DNA of 51,442 bases from a virus. This document shows positions 48,415 through 51,442 of the stretch, piece after piece. The first letter of the stretch is position 1. The number at the start of each line of letters is the position of its first letter. Below the pieces are notes generated by a model. The model saw only the letters and a program-made list of their open reading frames with translations. It did not search any database and was not told the DNA's origin. Position numbers and translations under genes: made by a program. The stretch spans positions 1-51,442 of IMG/VR virus record IMGVR_UViG_3300029986_000380. One strand, given 5' to 3'.

Positions 48415-49343
48415 AGTTTCTGCGGGTCAAACTCCAATCTAAATGTGTTTTCATGCCCACATGATCCGCAGGTATATTTTACCTTTGCCAAACCCTCAAT
48501 ATGAGTTTTTAAACTGGATATTTTTTCTTGGATGGCGTCAACTTGACGTTTGTCCAACTTTCCAAACCATTCTCTGATAATATCGAAGTCTGATGTTTTT
48601 TGTCCAGACGAACTCTCAACATACATAATATATGATAAGATCGCTTCTACTGCGAGGGTTTGCATCTCGGTAAATTTATTTGAATATTTTTCAACAGATA
48701 CCTCATCAAAAATATCAAAATTCTCATTCTTATCAGCTTCATAAGTCGTGTATAATTTCTTAAAAAGGTACATCCCGTCTTCAAAAGATATCGGTTTAAT
48801 GTAAACCTTTTGGTTTGAACCCGGTAATACGCATATTAAATTATCTAAAAATCCTTCAATTTCATTAAATGGACGATAGTTGATTAATATCTCTTGCAAC
48901 AAATTTATTTGTATGTCTGTTTTATTCCGACATTCGAAAAATTCATCCTTGCGTTCACTTTGAGCATCTAATTCAATTCCCTCTTTAACTGTGGGATTCT
49001 GACATACGTGTGTGACACTAAGCTTTTCTCCGTTAGAAGCTAGCCGTGATGCCAATAGAATAGCTTCTACGTCCACTTCAGCGAGTTTATCAGGGTTGAT
49101 GACCTCAGGTGCAACCCTTTTAATTAATTGGGTTGTTGCCTTTCCTGACAGGATTAGGAAAGGATCATTGAACATGTTCTCTTCCAATAACGAAACAGGA
49201 AATATTTCTATATTAGCGGGATCAGCCTCTGTGGAGAGAACTTCTCCCACGTTATAAAACTCAGCGTTAGTTGGTAACGATACAGCGACTGATTTAGCTG
49301 CTGGATTAGACTTCATTAAATCATCTATGAGAAAATTGCTCAT
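48312..49343 (-). CDS. 26: Baseplate hub / tail-assembly protein (T4 gp26-like)
   Basis: In this 343-residue protein the C-terminal third has a zinc-ribbon half, YTCGSCGHENTFRLEFDP, after a helical segment (QVDAIQEKISSLKTHIEGL), as in T4-type gp26 baseplate proteins. The N-terminus contains VSLPTNAEFYNVGE, typical of the family. It is longer than T4 gp26 (208 aa). The last ~32 codons overlap the -1 frame extension. GAAAGG lies about 6 nt before ATG, and a TTGAAA/TATAAT promoter stands upstream. Confidence 0.65.
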   Translation of the reverse strand: MSNFLIDDLMKSNPAAKSVAVSLPTNAEFYNVGEVLSTEADPANIEIFPVSLLEENMFNDPFLILSGKATTQLIKRVAPEVINPDKLAEVDVEAILLASRLASNGEKLSVTHVCQNPTVKEGIELDAQSERKDEFFECRNKTDIQINLLQEILINYRPFNEIEGFLDNLICVLPGSNQKVYIKPISFEDGMYLFKKLYTTYEADKNENFDIFDEVSVEKYSNKFTEMQTLAVEAILSYIMYVESSSGQKTSDFDIIREWFGKLDKRQVDAIQEKISSLKTHIEGLAKVKYTCGSCGHENTFRLEFDPQKLFTKAVDTVTPIQSSAPLKKTAKTEKTSSRILQR

Positions 49344-49370
49344 TTAAAACCTTTCTAGGGCACATATATA

Positions 49371-49398
49371 ATTATATTCCTATATCCACCCTTTTCAA
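49371..49398 (-). promoter_or_regulatory. Sigma70-like promoter for the gp26-like gene
   Basis: TTGAAA (49398-49393), a 16-nt spacer and TATAAT (49376-49371) are close to consensus. The gp26-like ATG is 27 nt downstream of the -10. Confidence 0.6.
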
Positions 49399-49438
49399 GA
49401 GAATATACGAAACTAAAAAAATATTTTTCATTACCCCC

Positions 49439-49466
49439 TTGACGATCCAAAAAAGCTCCCTATTAT
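49439..49466 (+). promoter_or_regulatory. Sigma70-like promoter reading into the structured region
   Basis: TTGACG (49439-49444), a 16-nt spacer and TATTAT (49461-49466). No coding sequence follows on this strand until the portal gene at 50415, so a small RNA is the likeliest product. Confidence 0.4.
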
Positions 49467-49529
49467 TAGATTCATTAGGTTAATAGTTCTTTTAAAGAAT
49501 CATTTAATAACTTTAATTTATCAATTCAA

Positions 49530-49578
49530 TCTCTTTAGATTCTTTTACTCACTTCGTTCATAAAAGAATCTAAAGAGA
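49530..49578 (+). ncRNA. 18-bp perfect stem-loop, candidate small-RNA element
   Basis: TCTCTTTAGATTCTTTTA (49530-49547) is the exact reverse complement of 49561-49578, with a 13-nt loop that contains TCACTTCGTTC. It would start about 57 nt after the predicted plus-strand transcription start. The strand is uncertain because the stem is symmetrical. Confidence 0.4.
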
Positions 49579-49643
49579 AGCGAAAAGATCGCGGCAGCGC
49601 TAGAAGCGCGCAGTTCTCCTTTCACTTCGTTCTTTTAGGAAAC

Positions 49644-49670
49644 AAAAAAAAGGGGGCGAAAGCCCCCTTT
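49644..49670 (-). terminator. Rho-independent terminator
   Basis: AAAGGGGGC and GCCCCCTTT pair around a GAAA tetraloop and are followed by eight T on the minus strand. It ends the 205-residue gene upstream. On the plus strand only three T follow. Confidence 0.88.
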
Positions 49671-49695
49671 AATTAATCTAAATTTTGTTGTATGA

Positions 49696-50313
49696 TTAGT
49701 CAAATCCGAAATCAGGACTGTCTGGATTTGGGATATACTCAGATACCCACATGATGGCTTCGTCAATGTCGAAATCATGTTCTGCAATAATACGAGTCAC
49801 TTCTTGATTAAATTCTTCTCGTATTTGTATTCTCAATTTTTCTAGATTTTTCTCTTTTGCCTTGATTCCATCTGGATCATCCTTATTGAAGTCAGGAAAA
49901 TAAGCAAAGATACCAGCGCAATTCTGAAATCTTTCGTCCAACTTCCACATCTCGTACCAAGCATAGGATACCTGCTTAGCTATTCGATATGAAAATCCTT
50001 CTTTGTCGAACTTTCCAAACTTTTGAAAATTCTTAATTTCGGAACTACCAATATAGGTTCCGTCTTCCTCTAAAATAGGAAACGTAAATTTATAGAATTC
50101 GTACTTCCCTAAAATATAATCCAACTCGGTTATATTGATGGGAGCGCCCCGTTCGGCTTTCTTAAAAAAAAGCTCGGTGAGAAACTTTTCAAAATCTTCG
50201 TCAATAAACTTCTGCTTTAAAGCATTCATTACCGATTTTGCTAGAGAAATTTCTTCCTCATATGACAATCCCACTATGTTTTTATCTAAAAACTTCATTA
50301 TATAAGAATCCAT
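49696..50313 (-). CDS. Hypothetical early protein
   Basis: This 205-residue acidic, helical protein is not recognised. Noticeable are the aromatic segment QVSYAWYEMWKLDERFQN in the middle and an acidic end (DEAIMWVSEYIPNPDSPDF). It stands alone with its own strong promoter (TTGACT/TATATT, 17-nt spacer) and terminator, so it is a single-gene early unit, divergent from the portal gene. AAAAGG stands only 2 nt before ATG 50313, so the start could instead be the ATG at 50298. Confidence 0.6.
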   Translation of the reverse strand: MDSYIMKFLDKNIVGLSYEEEISLAKSVMNALKQKFIDEDFEKFLTELFFKKAERGAPINITELDYILGKYEFYKFTFPILEEDGTYIGSSEIKNFQKFGKFDKEGFSYRIAKQVSYAWYEMWKLDERFQNCAGIFAYFPDFNKDDPDGIKAKEKNLEKLRIQIREEFNQEVTRIIAEHDFDIDEAIMWVSEYIPNPDSPDFGFD

Positions 50314-50327
50314 GACCTTTTATTGTA

Positions 50328-50356
50328 AATATAGCATAGTTGGATTGCTAAGTCAA
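50328..50356 (-). promoter_or_regulatory. Sigma70-like promoter of the 205-residue gene
   Basis: TTGACT (50356-50351), a 17-nt spacer and TATATT (50333-50328). It shares the TTGACT -35 with the NAD-island and bS21 promoters. Confidence 0.68.
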
Positions 50357-50371
50357 ATCGTGACTTGAATT

Positions 50372-50379
50372 TTTAAATA
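50372..50379 (+). promoter_or_regulatory. T4-type late promoter element, leadered class (portal)
   Basis: TTTAAATA lies 35 nt before the portal ATG. TAGGA, 7 nt before ATG, is the RBS. Confidence 0.45.
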
Positions 50380-50414
50380 AAAAGAAAATCCTCAAAAATT
50401 TATAGGAAACATTA

Positions 50415-51442
50415 ATGGGTATTACTAGACTGGTACAACCGGGTTCTTCTCTCCGTAAGAGAAAAAAGGCTCATGGTTCTTCACCATTTGAAGAAAATTT
50501 TTACTCTAGAGCAAATGTTCAGAACGTTAATATTATTAATTCTGTTTATCGCGGTCGTGCTGATCGATTACAGCGTTATCATATGTATGATTGGATGGAT
50601 AAGGATTCAGATATTTCACGCGCTCTTGACATCATTGCAGAGCATTGTACGGAAAAAGATATCAATGAACGTTATTTCAAAATAAATTGGCGTTCAGAAG
50701 AAGCTACCGAAGAAATTTCCAAAACCATATTACAGACGTTAGACCAGTGGTCTGCCGATAATCAGTTCTTTAACCGAATGATGAGAATGATCCGAAACGT
50801 CATCAAATACGGTGATTGGTTTCTATTCCGTGATCCTAAAACATTCGAATTATACACGCTGCATCCTAAACAGGTATTAGGGGCGGTCATTGAGAAAAAT
50901 TCCGGTGATATTCTAGGTTGGGTCATAAAAAATTTCAGGTTCAATATCGAAAACTTAGAAATTGATTTGGAAAATGACCAATATAATAACATGGTTAAGG
51001 CGGTAAATGGCGCTGGCACTGGTGTCAGAAACGCTAAAGTTATCCCGACTATTCATATTATCCAACTCTCGCTATCAGAAGGCAAATTTGCTGGCGCTTC
51101 TTATGATGAACAATCAACTGATCGCTATCAACAGATGTATCCATTCGGTGAATCGTGGTTAGAACAGATTTATAAAACATTTAAACAACGGGAGCTTTTA
51201 GAAGATGCCGCTGTTATTCATAGAGTTCAACGCGCGCCTACCCGTAATGTTTGGTATATCGACGTTGGTATGAATCGTAACGATAGATCGTCATGGATCG
51301 TTGAAAACTTTAAAAATGAATTAAATGAAAAACGTATTCCACAATTCTTAGGCAGCAACCCGGCTGCAAAGAGCGTCGATTCGGTTTACAATCCTATTTC
51401 GCAGTTGGAAGATTATTTTATTCCGATTTCTGCAAGTCAGCG
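50415..51442 (+). CDS. 20: Portal protein (T4 gp20-like), N-terminal part
   Basis: The gene runs off the right edge after 342 codons. The translation has the portal signatures ISRALDIIAEHCTE, YGDWFLFRDP, then ELLEDAAVIHRVQRAPTRNV and WYIDVGMNRNDRSSWIVENF, and ISQLEDYFIPISASQR. T4 gp20 is 524 aa, so about two thirds is present. The dodecameric portal is the DNA entry ring to which terminase docks. The start has TAGGA 7 nt upstream. In T4-like phages genes 21 (prohead protease), 22 (scaffold) and 23 (major capsid protein) follow, so they are expected just beyond this window. Confidence 0.93.
   Translation, partial: MGITRLVQPGSSLRKRKKAHGSSPFEENFYSRANVQNVNIINSVYRGRADRLQRYHMYDWMDKDSDISRALDIIAEHCTEKDINERYFKINWRSEEATEEISKTILQTLDQWSADNQFFNRMMRMIRNVIKYGDWFLFRDPKTFELYTLHPKQVLGAVIEKNSGDILGWVIKNFRFNIENLEIDLENDQYNNMVKAVNGAGTGVRNAKVIPTIHIIQLSLSEGKFAGASYDEQSTDRYQQMYPFGESWLEQIYKTFKQRELLEDAAVIHRVQRAPTRNVWYIDVGMNRNDRSSWIVENFKNELNEKRIPQFLGSNPAAKSVDSVYNPISQLEDYFIPISASQ

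Larger units (their letters stand above)
49344..49695. other. Gene-free structured region, possible small RNA or origin
   Basis: No convincing protein gene lies here. The stretch holds the minus-strand promoter of the gp26-like gene (49371-49398) and a plus-strand promoter-like pair (49439-49466). It also has an 18-bp perfect hairpin (49530-49578), two small GC-rich hairpins (49580-49592 and 49597-49609) and a strong terminator (49644-49670). The 11-mer TCACTTCGTTC occurs in the loop of the long hairpin and again at 49622-49632. Confidence 0.6.

Noticed and set aside
1-51442. tRNA genes, rRNA genes, CRISPR arrays and insertion sequences
   Set aside because: I saw no cloverleaf with an intact T-arm, no regularly spaced repeats and no transposase gene; the only mobile gene is the homing endonuclease.

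Overview
This window is part of the genome of a large, AT-rich, tailed phage with a contractile tail (a distant relative of T4). The evidence is a set of T4-type proteins. For replication and recombination these are UvsX, UvsY, UvsW, a gp32-like protein, a gp41-like helicase, a gp61-like primase, an RNase H/FEN nuclease and a RuvC-like resolvase. For the virion they are terminase gp16/gp17, head completion nuclease gp4, neck gp13/gp14, sheath terminator gp15, sheath gp18, tube gp19, a gp26-like hub protein and portal gp20. The host cannot be named. A B12-dependent ribonucleotide reductase, possible leaderless mRNAs and a phage bS21 would fit a Gram-negative host that tolerates leaderless translation.

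Layout. Nearly everything is on the minus strand. Bases 1-5.2 kb hold a partial class II ribonucleotide reductase, a CbpA-like co-chaperone, a saccharopine-dehydrogenase-like oxidoreductase, a degenerate HNH protein and the RNase H-like nuclease. 5.2-12.8 kb holds uncharacterised, probably late/virion genes, a RecB-like nuclease and a free-standing homing endonuclease. 12.8-15.3 kb is helicase plus primase. 15.3-19.6 kb is an accessory island: 2H-phosphoesterase-like protein, two tandem mini-kinases, nicotinamide phosphoribosyltransferase and NMN adenylyltransferase-Nudix. 19.8-20.9 kb is a small rightward cluster of three genes. 20.9-28.6 kb is recombination/replication (a mini DnaE-like palm protein, UvsW, UvsY, UvsX, gp32-like, dUTPase). 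28.6-42.4 kb is packaging, neck and tail, interrupted by a rightward bS21-GroES pair at 33.6-34.1 kb. 42.4-49.3 kb has a large tail protein, ThyX, dNMP kinase, RuvC, an unknown protein and the gp26-like gene with a probable -1 frameshift extension. 49.3-49.7 kb is a structured gene-free stretch. The right end is the start of the portal gene on the plus strand, so gp21/22/23 homologues probably follow.

Expression. Two promoter classes can be read. A sigma70-like class with a TTGACT-type -35 precedes bS21-GroES, the NAD island and a few early-looking genes. A relaxed T4-late element (NNTAAATA, best form TATAAATA) precedes about twenty mostly virion genes. In nine of these the element ends only 5-7 nt before the start codon and there is no Shine-Dalgarno, so the predicted transcript begins at or next to the start codon. 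Where the element is farther upstream, a Shine-Dalgarno is usually present. Three other genes carry perfect hairpins that bury their ribosome binding sites.

The genes fit a lytic programme. Early genes retune nucleotide and NAD metabolism, chaperones and possibly the ribosome. Recombination-dependent replication and Holliday-junction resolution follow. Late promoters then drive head, neck and tail assembly. All assignments are from reading the sequence; no database search was possible.
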